Below, piece by piece: positions 1 through 13,176 of a stretch of DNA of 64,000 nt. Below the pieces are notes generated by a model. It ran no database searches, was not told where the DNA came from, and saw only the letters and a program-made list of their open reading frames with translations. How positions within the stretch are numbered: the first letter of the stretch is position 1; the number at the start of each line of letters is the position of its first letter. The position numbers and the translations under genes were made by a program. The stretch comes from Isoetes taiwanensis. Its lineage: Eukaryota > Streptophyta > Lycopodiopsida > Isoetales > Isoetaceae. Location of the stretch: the NCBI GenBank assembly GCA_021234155.1, contig JAJEKV010000003.1:19078386-19142385 (forward strand), given 5' to 3'.

Positions 1-165
1 TGAAAATATTGATTCTCGATTCTTCTGAGTATTTCTTGTTTTCCAATTCGTAGTTTTATGGTATTGTTCTGTGTATTCGTGACACGTTCTAACATAATGC
101 TTTAAGTACATTATGTTGGAAGAATGGGAGTTTCTTCCTTAAAAGCTGACCATTTTGGAAGGAGT

Positions 166-239
166 AATTTTTGCCAGGTGGAAATTTCGGGGAGAAATTT
201 CCTGCTGATTCTCCCTGAAATTTCCACTTGGCAAAAATT
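166..239. repeat. Long hairpin (inverted repeat) near the recombinase remnant
   Basis: Two arms of about 31 bases (roughly 166-196 and 208-239) are near-perfect reverse complements around an 11-base loop; both contain the core TTTGCCA / TGGCAAA. The hairpin lies about 0.5 kb upstream of the tyrosine-recombinase remnant and could be an end structure of that element or an unrelated foldback. No matching copy was seen at the other side of the remnant. Confidence 0.7.
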
Positions 240-707
240 CTCTGACGAAATTTTAGTCATCCTTGAATTTTTTCTTCCTTTGCTCTCGAGGATCTTTGGC
301 GCCAGAGGTTATGATGTCAGATTCCTACCACTTTTGTATAGAGTAGACCTCCAGGGTGTTCGATATTCCTCCTAATAGGCGAGCGCCTGCGATCATACGA
401 AGTTTTGGAGTTCTTGAAAAGTTCTTGAAAAGTTTTAGGTTTTTGGGAGCAGTTTTGCGGTCTTGGAGTGTTTGGAGCCAATTCTCGACCTTTTTTGCGA
501 GTTTCGAGCATTATTCTTGCTGTTATTCAAGGTTTTTCGTCATCTTTTGTTTATCTTCAAGGTTAGGTAGCCTTGAATCATCATTTTTCTTTATCATTTG
601 TTTATCTTCTGCTAACTAAGGGTCTGTTTTTTGCAGATTTACTTGTTAATCAAGGAAGGATTTACATTCAAGTGTTTGAGGTTCTTTCTTTCTGCATGCA
701 AGGATAG

Positions 708-3173
708 TTGAAAGATATGGCTTTAAAGAGATTTTTCTTAGTCATTTTGTGTGTGTTTTTTAGTATGGACGTCTCTATGAATAGTCTGGAGCTATCTTTT
801 TGTTTAAATATCACTCAAGAAGTGGATGGTCTTGGTAGTGTTCCTGCTGTTGGAATCGAGTTAGGGAACAATGTGCATGCAGATGATATAGTAGCTGGGA
901 ATAGGCCTGATGTAGTGCAGAACCATGGTGGAAATGTAGTGGCTGGTGGAGCAGATGTAGTAGACGACAGTATTTGGCATAACATTGATAATCTCTTAAA
1001 TCAATTTCAAGGTCAAGAACTTGATAATTTCATAGCAGAGATCCAAAATACTGAGTGGTTTTATCAAGATCAGCTTTGTGACGATGAACAGGTGGAGAGG
1101 GATGATTTTTTTGCATTAGATCCCGTTCTTTTGAAGGAAGCGGAAGGAGGAGGCAGGGATGCTTCGAAGAGTTTGACTAATTGGGATAGGAAGCGCTTTG
1201 ATAGTTGGAGGACATCATTTAAACTTGATTGCAACATTCATATTGAAGAGATACCTTACCTGTGCTGCAACTTGCTGACATGTTAATGAAGTTTATGTTG
1301 CAAGTGAAAGAAGTGTATCCGCCTGGAAGGTAAGCATTGCTACTGTTTAATCTATTTTTTGAGTTTGATTATTTTCAATTTGATGTGTTTAATTGTTTTT
1401 TATTTAGTAATGTTTACTTGTTTGTGTTTCTTCAGCCTTAGTGTACTATATAGGACATTTGGTAGAATATTGAGGAAAAAACAGGAGGCTAGGGTTTGTG
1501 CAACAGGTATTGAGGAGAGGCCATTTAACATCTTGAAGTCCGATGTTTTTAAAAAGAGCACCTACACATTTGTAGTAACTGTTAGAAGATCGGGGTTGCT
1601 TGGAGTGAAAGAGAAGAAGAAGAAGGCACCTGTCATACCTTTTAATGTTGAAAATGATCTTCTTTCTGACGTTGATCATCAGGTTTACCATCCTAGGGGC
1701 GTTCAAAAGCGGCTCTGCTTTTATATTTGTCGCAGATTTGGTATTAGAGCAGCTAAGGAACTTTGGAATCTAAAAGTTTACCAGTTTTCTGTTCAAAGTA
1801 GTGAGAGCGGTGAGTTTGTTAAGTGTGAGGAAGCGTGTAGCAAGAATTACAACCCTTCTACTACACATTTCAAGGACCACCATTTTCGAGATCCAGTTTG
1901 GAGTTATGAGCCTGATTTCTTGTTCACTTTCAAATAATATGCGAGGCATTTACCTTCACGGCAGTTTGGAAAGGACGACAAGACTGACGGTGCACTATTT
2001 ATGACTGCAATTGATAGTTGGTGCTCAAATGTGAGTTGTTGATTTAATTATGATTTTGATCATTTGTTTGATTTTTGTTTTAACATTGCAAAATGTTATT
2101 TCAGGTTTGGTTCGATAAACAGCGAGTTGGAAAGAATCAAATAGCAAAGTGGTTGAAAGTCATGGAAGAAATTGTGAATGCTGAAATATGTAACAAATCG
2201 GGTTGGGTTACATTGGTGACGAGATTGGCATTGGCTGGCATACCAACTGAAGTTGGTATACAAGTGACTGGCCATAACACGTATGATGGCTATCAGAAGT
2301 ATATTTTGAGGTTTTTTTTTTATTTATGTTTTATTCTTAAGTTGTTTTTCGTGAGCTACTTGCTTATTTTCAATTATTGTTTATAGGTATGATAGGAGCA
2401 AAGAGGTACAAGTGGATGCGCTATGGACATTCTTTCAAGACCAGTTGATAAGGATGGCAAGCTTCGCGTCTATAGTGACGTGCTTGGTGAGCGGATGAGC
2501 GATAAGAGGAAAGTTTTATTTGGTGTACAAGATCGGTCTTCAAATTGTCTTGCTCCTCCTGATTCGGTAATTTATCTTGTCTCATTTTAACTTTAATATT
2601 AGGGTCAAAGTTTGTACATTGATAGGATTTACATGGATTAGGAGTATAATGTTCAATTAAAATATTCAATGTTTCACAGGTTTGCATGCCATCGTCAAAT
2701 GGCATTGTTATGAACTGTACTGGTAACAGTTGTCGATGAGGTAATGATAAGGTTTTGGCTTTTCTTGTGTTCTTTAATTGCTCCTACTTACATTTTTATT
2801 TATAGAAACTAATATTTGTTTCTTGTTTTAATTTCGTTTGGTTTTTTGTTATCTTTAGGTGCTTTCTTTGTCAAAAGCACATTCAATGCCCGCAGTTATA
2901 TCAGGAGACATTTCAGCTGAAAAGGAGAATATGCGGTTGAATGAAGATTATTTGGATTTTGTTGACGACGATGTTGTCAACGAGCTGATGAGGCTTGATC
3001 CGATTGCAACGAAGGCTTTGCAAGGAGGAAACTTGAATGTGATGAAGGGGAACAATATTACGAACACAGGTGGCCAAAACTTTGTTGGTGCTAGTTTCTC
3101 TGGTTGCATCTTTGTTACATGCGAAACTCCTGGAATAGTCAGTGATCTACTCAAGAACCTGTGCAACACATGA
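708..3173 (+). pseudogene. Crypton/DUF3504-like tyrosine recombinase, broken
   Basis: Pieces in order resemble the tyrosine-recombinase domain shared by Crypton transposons and ZMYM/KCTD1-type domesticated proteins. An N-terminal piece (708-1286) has the sequence LTNWDRKRFDSWR. A second piece (about 1436-2032), after a likely intron, reads RTFGRILRKKQEARV, then HPRGVQKRLCFYICRRFGIR, where the last Arg fits the first catalytic Arg. A third piece (2106-2310) reads RVGKNQIAKWLK then VTGHNTYDGYQKY, with the second catalytic His and candidate Tyr nucleophile. A tail piece (2859-3173) is acidic and ends near NFVGASFSGC. Lesions: a frameshift near 1255, an in-frame TAA at about 1935, and KSGW where active relatives usually have H-x-G-R, so the enzyme would be inactive. 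Splice sites at about 1329/1435 and 2033/2105 look intact. The family call comes from motif order, not from a search. Confidence 0.62.
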
Positions 3174-3175
3174 AG

Positions 3176-3345
3176 CTACTGCAATGACTGTTGAAGCTAT
3201 TGTTTTGTTATGACTGTTGAAGCTACTGTGATTTTGTTACTACTGTGATTTTGAATCTACTGTGATTAGGAACCTATTGTGATTTTGAAACTACTGTGAT
3301 TGTTTTGTTATGACTGTTGAAGCTACTGTGATTTTGGTTCTGATA
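3176..3345 (+). repeat. Degenerate tandem repeat, unit about 18-20 bases
   Basis: About eight imperfect copies of GAAGCTACTGTGATTTTG, some spaced by TGTTTTGTTATGACTGTT, follow directly after the recombinase remnant. Just beyond (about 3435-3510) lies a short inverted repeat built on TCACCTTGAAATTT. From 3510 to 4130 I see no gene beyond possible 5' untranslated sequence of the next gene. Confidence 0.6.
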
Positions 3346-4131
3346 AATTGGTCGTAATGAATTCTGTAAATTGCTTATGATAAATTGATTTTGATAAACT
3401 GATAAATTGGAAGAAATTGGAAGTTATGATAAAGTTGAATCACCTTGAAATTTCGGTTTGAAAAATCAAGGTGATTTTGCCTATAATTTCAAGGTGACTA
3501 AAATTTCGTAAAGGAAAAATTCGGTGAGCTTAGTTGTCGGGTGGAACCTTGACGCCTTTAGGGTCGAAGTTGAAGTTCAATATCTCATACTTCATAGCGT
3601 ATATCTCAAGGCTTCAAACAAACTCCAAAATTTCAGGCCAGGTGTACCGGCCATAAATGTTTTGCATTAGCGCAAGGATAATTCTTACACGTGGCGATAT
3701 TCGAAAGCACATGCCTTGAGGACGAAGGTTTGGTTTATGCATGTCTATCTGTCAAGTATAGTGAACAAATCTATCAATTTTATTGCTTTAGAAAAAAAAA
3801 AAAAAAAAATGAAAATATTCCACGTTGTCAGGGCAACATATACAAAAGTACGCGTATGCATCGGCAACATTCCTCTCTTGTTGGGCGCCCAGAATCGGCT
3901 AGGCAAGGCAAAAGCAAAGGCAAAGGCAAGTTCCGATCCATCTTGGTCTGATTCTGGGCAAGCAAGCTATGCGTTATTCCTAAACTAACGCGAATGATAG
4001 GGTTTCATAAAAGCTAAGTTAATACAACGGATATGCTGAGCTTGCTTTGATCTTCTGATTTTGTACTGCATTCTATATGGGCACTCAAATTTCATAATTT
4101 TTTGTTCTGAACGTTGGCAGCCCATTTTTAA

Positions 4132-7100
4132 GTGAATGTTTTTAGAGTCGAACATTATAGGAAAGGGCTACTCAAGGAGCCCCATTTTGATCCGATGCTG
4201 TTTGGCCGGAGAGGACAAACTAGGGAAAACGATGCAGTAATTTGTGAAGGTATTAATCAGCAGCCCACTTCGATTTACAATGGCAATCAGTCTTCATACA
4301 GGTGGGCTACAAGCGCAACAATTCCATCACCAGTTTGGGAGAAGGTTGATCTTTCAGGTGGTTTTGTGTCAAGCCAGTCTGCAGATTCAGAGGGTTTGCC
4401 ACAAATGGATTCCAGATACGGTGAAAGACAAAATCACCCCACATCATCAACCGTTCATACACCCTCTAAATTTGAATTTTCAACAGGAGTACAGATTCCT
4501 TCACCTCCAACCTCAGATTTTCAAGCACTGAAGATAGAACCCGAGTCTACGTCTAGAGCCTTTGTCTTTAAATCTTCAGCACGGACTTCTAAGGACAAAC
4601 CTCAGACGACTAAGGCCCCATTGAAAAATGGTCAAAAGTGTTCAGAGACAAACGCACGGGAAACAGTTTTTGAGGGCATGGCCAACAATATGGCTAGGCC
4701 TACGAATTTGGCTCCAGGAGGTCCAACAAGAACCATTGAGGAAGTTCAGGAAAGATTAGGGACAATGAAGATTGATAACTCAAATGGTTCAATCGATGTT
4801 GGATTGTTTACAAATACTGCAAATAAATTCACATCTGTACAGGAAAGTAAATATTGCTCTACTGAGAAGGGAAAACAGGTCGATGCCAGGTTTGCTGTTT
4901 TTGGAGCAGCAACAAAAGACCACCCCCCTTCAACATCATCAGCTGGGGGGGGTTTTGTATTTGGATCAGGAATAAGGGAACAGCCCCCATCATCACCAGT
5001 TGCTGGAGGGGCTTTTGTTTTTGGAGCTGGAACGAAAGGGCAGTCTTCATCAGCATCATCTGCTGCTGGAACATTTGTGTTTGGATTGGGAACCAGGCAA
5101 CAAGCTTCACCAGCTAATGTTCCTTTTGTTTTTGGATCAGAAAGGAAGCAACAAAATGCATCAGTTAGTGGAGCTTTTGTTTTTGGAGCAGGGAGAAATG
5201 GACAGCCTTTACCAGCATCTTCAGCTTCTGGAGCTTTCGTTTTTGGTGGAGGGTCAATGGGTCAGCACCCTCCATCATCATCAGCTCCTCGATCCAGCAC
5301 TCGATTTCGTGGGACAAAATTTCGAAAAGGTTCAAATCATAACAATAGTAAAAAAAATAATTCTACTGCAGAGAAGTTTCGGGCATCAGGTATGTTTCAT
5401 TATTTGTTGTTTATAAGGTCTTTGATGTATTTTCGAGGTTCAATCATTTTTGCATCTCCAATTTTGCTTCAGGTTTCCCATCAAACATCAGAGCAGCTAG
5501 TAGTGATACTGTATGGCAGTCGGCCAACCATAGCGAGTTTGCAAAGGGAGTTTCTGAGGTTCAAGAAGACGACGATGTCAGCATAGGGTCTTGCACATTT
5601 GCTTCTTCGCGTTGCTCCACTGCTGGGAAAAATGGGGGAGATGAAGTAGCGAGCGAGAATCGCTCATCTGCAGCTTCTTCTCCTGATAATTTGAAGTTCT
5701 CGTCTCATGAAAAATTTAGAACTAGTAGTAAAAGATCAAATAAAGGGGCTCGTCGATTCTATAAGTTTGAGTCTCGAAGATATGATGGGGGATATACGGA
5801 CAAGCGAAATCAGCCCCCAGAAGGTTCTCAAAGTCCAAAGGAAGCTTTTGTTTTTAAAACATCAAAATCAACTGAAGCCAAGACTTGGGACTCAAATTTT
5901 GCAGATATATTGGGCGCAGAGAAAGGGGTCAATAGTGCTGAAGTTCAAAAGCCTGACGCATCGATTCCTTTTGTTTTTGGGGTCTCTAGTTCATTTGGAT
6001 CCGCACACAAGTCATATTATCAAGAAGTGCCATCAAATACTGGTCCATCAATGTCAAGTTCTGATTTCCAATCATTTTCCTCTGCAACGAATCCTTTGTC
6101 GCACAAACACAATTTAGATGGAACCAGAATTCCATTGCATGGAGACAATTCAGGAGAGCACCAGAATGCCAGCTGTGCAAATATTTCCTTCTCAACACAA
6201 AAGGAAGAATCATTACATTCAGAAACTGAATTCTTTTCTAGTTCCAGTCACACATTTGTTTTTCAAGCAAACAAAACAACCAATGAATTTCCTCCCAGGA
6301 AGAAGACTGTAAATCTTGTAGGGCACAAGAATGGCAGGAAACCTAGACGCAAAAATAGTGATCGCAGCCTTTCCACTCATCCTTTTGATGATCAGGGATC
6401 GCCAATGGATTTCTCCCCCCAACCTGGTAATGAAGCCAACACTTTATTGAATTCAAGTAGTGATAGCAGTCAGTCTGAAGGTGAGCAACCTAATGTACCT
6501 TCCGAGAGTGGCACAGCAAATAATTTTACTCAGCAGTCAAGTGACATCGATGTGGAGGAATTAAGGACTGCAGCAGCTGGCCTAAGTCTTGCTAGTGAGG
6601 CAACAGGTAAACCCATGGAAAAGAGAGACTCTCACCAAATTGAAAGTGAGCGAAAGCAGAACAATTTTGAAGGATCGATTTCTCAAAGGGAAAGATTTGC
6701 TGATGCTGTACCACCATTTTCGAGATTCGGCAGAGTAGACACCTCCCAACCCTTCACTTTTATGTCTAATTCATCTGGGCCATCTTCAACAACATCAAAA
6801 GGCCGTAGAGTGAAGATCTTAACCCCTGAGATGAGGGCAAAAATGAGAAAAGGATCAAACCAGCAGCATCTAGATGAGCTTGATGCTGGATTCAGACACA
6901 GTGATTTTGATCAGAACATTGATCCCAACAAGCATGCACCTCCCTTTGCAGCAAATAAGGTCTCTGTTGACCCATCGACAATGCTACCAAACAACCTTCA
7001 GAAATTAGAGGCCAGCATACCATCCAGTCCTAGGTCTACTGCACGAATTGCTGCTGAGCAAGCATGTGAGAAATGGCGTATAAGGTAAGGGACTTGTTGT

Positions 7101-10100
7101 CCTTCACTTGTTTTTCTCCTATTCACACCATCTTGCAGGGGAAATCAAGCATATGCAAGTGGAGATTTTCCAAAAGCGGAGGAATATTATTCGCGTGGAG
7201 CTAGTAGTGTTTCTCCAAATGAGACATCTCAAAGTTGTATTAGGGCATCTATGTTATGTTACAGTAACCGGGCAGCTACAAGGATGGTGGTGGGAAGAAT
7301 GAGAGAAGCCTTAGCTGATTGTATGCGTGCCATGACAGTTGATCCCAATTTCTTGAGGGTACGTCTACGAGCTGGCAGGTTGGTTCTCCCTCTGTCTGTA
7401 GGTACAATCTCTGTAATTCATGCTAAAAACTTACAGGATGTTTGTTTTGTAGCTGTCAACTTGCACTTGGAGAAATTGAAGCAGCAACTTCATTATTCAA
7501 AGAGTGCCTTTGGCTTGCCCAGGAGCAACAGGACACAAAAATAGCGTCAGAGGCTTCAGATGGCCTTAAGAAGGCTCAAGTCAGTGTGCATTACATTTTT
7601 TTTACTTTTTTGTGTACTTGCTACTCAAGCTTTGTATTTTAATTTGTTACTTGCCTTCCACCTTCTTTGTGGGCTTGAGTAATTTTACAAGCTTTTAAAT
7701 GTTATCACTGGGCAAGGAATATGCGTGTTCATGTTGATGTCTAAGATGGGAGGTTAACATAAATTCATTGTTCTTGCAGCAAGTTCAAGAATATAAAGAA
7801 CGTGTATTAGACATTATTGGACATAGTTCTGGGGACATGGCAACAGCATTGCGGCTATTGAATGAAGCGCTTTCAAGCAGTCCTAATTCAGAGAGGCTGC
7901 TTGAACTTAAAGCCCGTGTGCTGCTCCTTGTAAGTGATCTTGGGGAAGCTTTATATTCGTGTCTTTTTTTACAAACCTTGGGGAAGCTCTAACATGTCTT
8001 ACTGCATGCAGCTTCGAAGATATGATGAAGTTGTTCAACTTTCAGAGCAAACATTGGCTTTGGCTGAACGTAATGACATTCCTTCTACTGTCGATTCACA
8101 GTCCCAACCTGAAAGGGGAAGCTCCTTCACATATTCATCTCCAAAGTTATGGCGTTCGTGGATGACTTCAAAGGCTTTGTTCCATATGGGAAAGCTGGAA
8201 GAGGCATTGGAATTGCTGCAGAGCATAGAATTGCATTACTTGCGCAAGCTTGAGATTACAACATCTGGACTTGACAAGTAGGTGATTGGCTTAAGTAGAA
8301 GATTTGCTATGATGTTTTTTATGATGCGGTTTTCTTTTTGGTCATTCAAAAATATAATGTTTTCATGGTTTGCCTGTAACTCTGGCTGGATCAACAGCCC
8401 AGCCATATGAACCATAAACCAATTCTGAAATTCTCATTCATTTTGTGCATCCTTTACCATTTATAAAAGGCGGAGTATTCCTGGTCTGTAATATTACGTT
8501 AGATGCTTGTTCTTCCTCATTCCATTGAGAGGTGCTGTTTTTACTTTGAAATTTTGTCTGCCTCACTGCTGCTGCCTGGTTTCTGGGTATTACTCTCTTG
8601 CTGTGCAAACACTTCAGTTATGGGAAATTAAAGACTGGGCGTAATGATCTGCAGAGGGACACAAACTGATACAGAGCTGGTATCCCAATTTACCACAATG
8701 ATTCGTGATCTGGTGCGCCATAAGGTATACATAAACTCATCCTTTTAAAGTTTTCTGGCTTTCCACATGCTTAGTTTTTCCTAATTTTTGTTGTCTAAAT
8801 CTTCCAATGGACAGGCTGCTGGGAATGAAGCATTTCAAGCCGGAAAGCATGTTGAAGCTGTGGAATATTACACTGCTGCATTAGCATGCAATGGCGAGTC
8901 TCGTCCTTTCAATGCTGTCTTATTTTGCAATCGAGCAGCAGCATCACAAGCATTAGGAAGTATTGCGGATGCAATTGCTGATTGCGGTCGCGCCATAGTT
9001 CTGGATTCTAAGTATGCAAAGGTATATTTGTCTTGATTTTGTGATTTGCTTACTGTTATGGTGAGAAAGTAGGTAGAATATTCTTGAAATGCATAAACCT
9101 GACCCTGCATTTCCTCTTTTGTGGCTATTTTTCTTGTTTCTCTCTTGCCTGTAGAAACATGCGGGACAAAGTTTCTCAGGCAGCAATTCTTTTTAAGTTG
9201 CTCTTCACACCCATTGCTGTCTGTTGTAATGTTGGTGCCCCTTGTAATTATTGTGTTGCAGGCAATTTCAAGGAGGGCAACATTGCATTTTATGGTTCGT
9301 GATTATGGACAATCATGCACAGATTTGCAACGGTTGATTAGTCTTCTTGAAGGCCAACAAGAAACAGTCAAAGGAAATAATGTAACAACTTCAAATAAGT
9401 CTCACAATATGCAGCAAGACTTGAGGCAGGCTTATGAACGCTTGGCCAAGGCAGAAGAAGAGTTGAAGAAGGGACATCCAGTTGATCACTATCTAATACT
9501 GTCAGTGATGTCTCCTTGCCTCAATTCATTTCTAGTGGGAGTGTTGGCATATTTTAGTCAATTCTGTTTGCTTAAAAAATCAAATGTGTTTATGGTCCTT
9601 TTTAATTGTCCTTTTACAGAGGAATTGAGCCATCCTCCACAGCTGTTGAGATTAAAAAGGCATATCGAAAGCTGGCATTGAGACATCATCCGGACAAAGT
9701 AAGCTTTCTGTACTGCACTTGTTTTATATTCTATTATTTGTGAACCCTGAAGAAAAAATACAAGTACTTGAGATGCATTATGAAATAACGTTATCTGAGG
9801 TTGGGCTTGCTATACGCACAGAATACCCTGCAACAGCTGTGTTGATACACATGAACAATAAAGTAAATCATGCTAATTAACAACTAATTGCTCTCGCCCC
9901 ATTATATATAGGGATGATTTGTACAGTATATAGGGCTGATTTGTTGACATGACTGTACAGTACTAAGTCTTTTTTTGCCATTTGATTTCATTTGGCGATG
10001 GAATAAATAGAATAGGAGATAACATTATTATGTGAAGTTGGAGGATGGAAGAAGTGTTTAACCTTCAAGAGGTCTTTAGTTTGATGTTTGAATCTTTTGT

Positions 10101-11370
10101 CTGCAGGCAGGGCAGTTTTTGGTGCGCAATGACAGTGGCGATGATGGTGGGCTATGGAAAGAAGTTGGTGAAGAGGTCCGTAATGATGCTGAGCGCCTCT
10201 TTAAGCTTATCGGAGAGGCTCATGCAATTCTTTCAGATCCAACCAAGGTAGTCCCTAGACTTTTTTTTCCAGCGTGTTCTCCAAATTTCAATTGGTAGGT
10301 TGGATTTGAGATAATAAATAGCCTCGAGTAACAATTGAACATGATAACTCTGATTTAAAGCATTGAAGAGTGGATATAGGACTGAAATAAAGAAGGACCA
10401 TGGGAAGGAGATACTTTTCTGAATCTGCTCAGCTTAGATTAAGGATGATAATACTGCTGTGGGATTGATGTGTAACTAGCAAATGCTAGTTCAGGCTGTT
10501 TTTAAAAGGACGTTTTTCTTTTATATCGACTGGTCAACAAAATATCCCTTCCAAATGCTCTATCCCTTCCAAATTGTTGCCTAGCATGTGTTAAGCGTTC
10601 CTCATATTGGCCATGGATTCCAAGGGAACTGGTCTGCGATAGCTTGACTACTAGAAGTAATGTCTTCCTTATCAGGGGTCCATAGTTGCAAGAAGTTTGC
10701 TATGGTATGTTAAATTTTAGGAGGATGCAGGTATAAAAAACTAGAAGTGAGTTGCTCCAGCTAAGTCAATGTGGATTAAAAACTGTAAGCATCTTGACCC
10801 AAAGAAAAGTTCACTTATTAGGTGATCATTACCCGAAGTTTTATTTGTCCATAGTCTAGAGAATGCGGCCTTGTCTCTATCATTGGCTTGTGCCACCAGA
10901 AGGAAGCAGGAGAAAGGACTACCCAGCTGCATTTAAGTCAATACAAATATATGAGTTTCTTTGTATGGTTCATTACCTCCGATTGGATGCAATTCCTCCA
11001 AATGTTAACTGATTATTGATATGTACTGTTTTTAAAGTTCCCTTTGTGCGATCTATGGTGTTTTTTAACATTTTATAAATTTGTGTTTGTCCTTTTAAAG
11101 CGGGCTCGCTATGATAGTGAAGAGGAGATCCGGAAACAGAGGATTCGGGGAGCTAGTACCTCTTCTGAACGTCCATATCAATATGAAAAGCCTGGGCACC
11201 GACATCGAGATAGATGGGATTCCTGGACAGGATATAGCCATCAATATCAACGTTGGCAAAGTGGTCCAGATGCTGCACAACCTGACACTTATGGCCACCA
11301 TCGCCGATATCATCCTAGGCATGGTGCAGCTGGTGGTAGGTGGGCTGATTTTGAGTGGGATGATGTGTAA
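4132..11370 (+). CDS. DnaJ-TPR cochaperone with FVFG-repeat N-terminus (12 exons)
   Basis: Likely Hsp70 cochaperone of the plant TPR15/TPR16-DnaJ type. Exons by splice sites and phase: 4132-5389, 5473-7084, 7139-7378, 7453-7579, 7780-7929, 8012-8277, 8655-8724, 8815-9021, 9262-9500, 9620-9698, 10107-10247, 11101-11370; all phases agree, giving about 1550 residues. The first ~950 residues are low-complexity with repeated FVFG (six copies plus FAVFG in exon 1, another in exon 2), like FG nucleoporins. TPR units follow: [20 protein letters not shown] in exon 3 and [20 protein letters not shown] in exon 8, with CNRAA and YSNRAA helices. A J domain sits near residues 1385-1465 with an intact RHHPDK loop, and a Tyr/Gly/His-rich tail ends FEWDDV. 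The start is uncertain: a TAA lies just upstream in frame and the first in-frame ATG is at 4195, so a short upstream exon is possible. I see no disabling lesion. Confidence 0.9.
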
Positions 11371-13176
11371 TGTTCCTTTGGCAACTTTTCGAGGCATGGT
11401 TTGTTCTGTTCATTCTTATGTGAAGATTGTTTCAGCTTATGGGTAGCCCATTACGGAGCTTCAATGCAGAGGCACCATATAGCTGCAAGCAGTTTTCCTT
11501 AATATTTAACAGATGGTTCTGTGTTGGGAGACCATTGAAATAATGTATTAGCAGCCATAAAGGAACAATTTCTTTCAACGAGGAGACAGACATGCATCTC
11601 TTCTGCATCTTGAAGGCTGCAGGTGTATTTGTCGAATGTAAGCATTGTTTAGAGCATGCTTCATACCTCATTCAGTCCTGATGTAAAGTGGAATATTTTA
11701 ATACAATTTCATTATTGGAAGATTTTGAATTGATCAATCTCAAGCTTCACAATGCAACCGCAGTTGTGCCTTGAAACTGCCGGGACTATTCTAATAACCA
11801 GCTTCAAGGATTTGATCGTGATCGATTAAGTCACAGGGATAGGGTAAACATTTCTTGTTGTTCAATCCCCCCCTTGTAACATTGATATGGATGTCTATAA
11901 GAAGATCGAATATTTATCATGTTTTTGGTTTCTGTTTGTTTGTGGGGGAGGTTAGCTTAGTCATATCATCATCTTCGTTAAGTAGCCTTCATCACCACAC
12001 TGGCAAAGAGCCCTAAATATCTTTTCTGCCTCCTCCCCTGGGGCCCTTATTTTTGGATTGACCTCCGACTAGATTGGCCTCTTGGAATCTTAATCATGGT
12101 TGTGTGGTTGTTTTGAAGGAATGTTCATGAGAATATGTTTAAATTTTTTTTTTTTCTGGATAAGCCACCTTTTATTAGTGGTCCTGGACTAGATTTGATG
12201 ATTTATGCAACTGGGAATGGCCTGCTAGAAATCTCGTGAAAGCTATGCCAACAAGCAATAAAAGTTCCATGATATATAAGGTGGGCAAACGTCCTCAGTG
12301 CCAACAAGCAATAAAAGTTACATGACATATAAGGTGGGCAAACGTCCTCAGTGCATAGCTTCACCTTGTAAAGGCAAACTTGATTTTGGTTTGAATGTCA
12401 TGATGAATTAAGCGGTTCTGACGGAATTAAATAAAGGATGAGGATAAACTGAAGAACAGCTCCCACGATGGAGGATAAACCAATTGCCATGTGGAATTGG
12501 CCTATGTGGTAGATTAGAAGTAGTAAGTGATTATCAACAGCATCCCACCATCATAATTCTTCGTACTGAAGCATCAAATACAGGCATCACATACAACATG
12601 TGGACAAGAAAAACATGACTATATGCTGCACTGCGACATACACCAGATGTAGGAGTTCATTTCCTATTTTTAGACATTCCATTCGGATTTCATGGCCTAT
12701 ATCACTGACGAAGTACATAAATAGAGAGGAAGAGGAAATCACGGGAGGCAGGAAAGAAGAGGAGATTAGGTACATCCGTATTACTAAGACAAGCAATGAG
12801 CAAGAGCTATATGGGGTAGGAATGGTAACAAATGACTTGATAACTGCATCCATTCAGACCATACTTTAGTTCAATCCAGTTTTCCACCTGTGCTCATTAA
12901 TTCATATTCTGCTCATGGCAACACGCAAAAAAGATTGTCTTTGCAAAGTTTTGCAAGGCACTCTTTATTTGCATATTCTCTTAACATCCCAAATTTTAAA
13001 AAGTGCAGCCCACCAGTCAAGTAACTGGGAAAATGGCTCCAAATTTCAAATTTTGAAGGCTGACATGCAGCAAACTGTTTAATGAGCATATAGGCATGAA
13101 GTCGTTGGTACTTGGTGCTCCAATCAAGTAAAGACTGGTGGTTGAACACAGTTGCAACTATACAGGCAAAATTAGA
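11371..13176. other. Intergenic region between DnaJ-TPR and SDR genes
   Basis: It holds the 3' untranslated region of the DnaJ-TPR gene and the convergent 3' end of the SDR gene. Apart from the 53-bp tandem duplication at 12247-12352, I see no coding or structural signal. Confidence 0.5.
12247..12352. repeat. 53-bp perfect-spacing tandem duplication
   Basis: Two adjacent 53-base copies begin GCCAACAAGCAATAAAAGTT and end CAAACGTCCTCAGT. They differ at only two positions (TTCC/TTAC and GATA/GACA), which indicates a recent local duplication in non-coding DNA. Confidence 0.85.
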
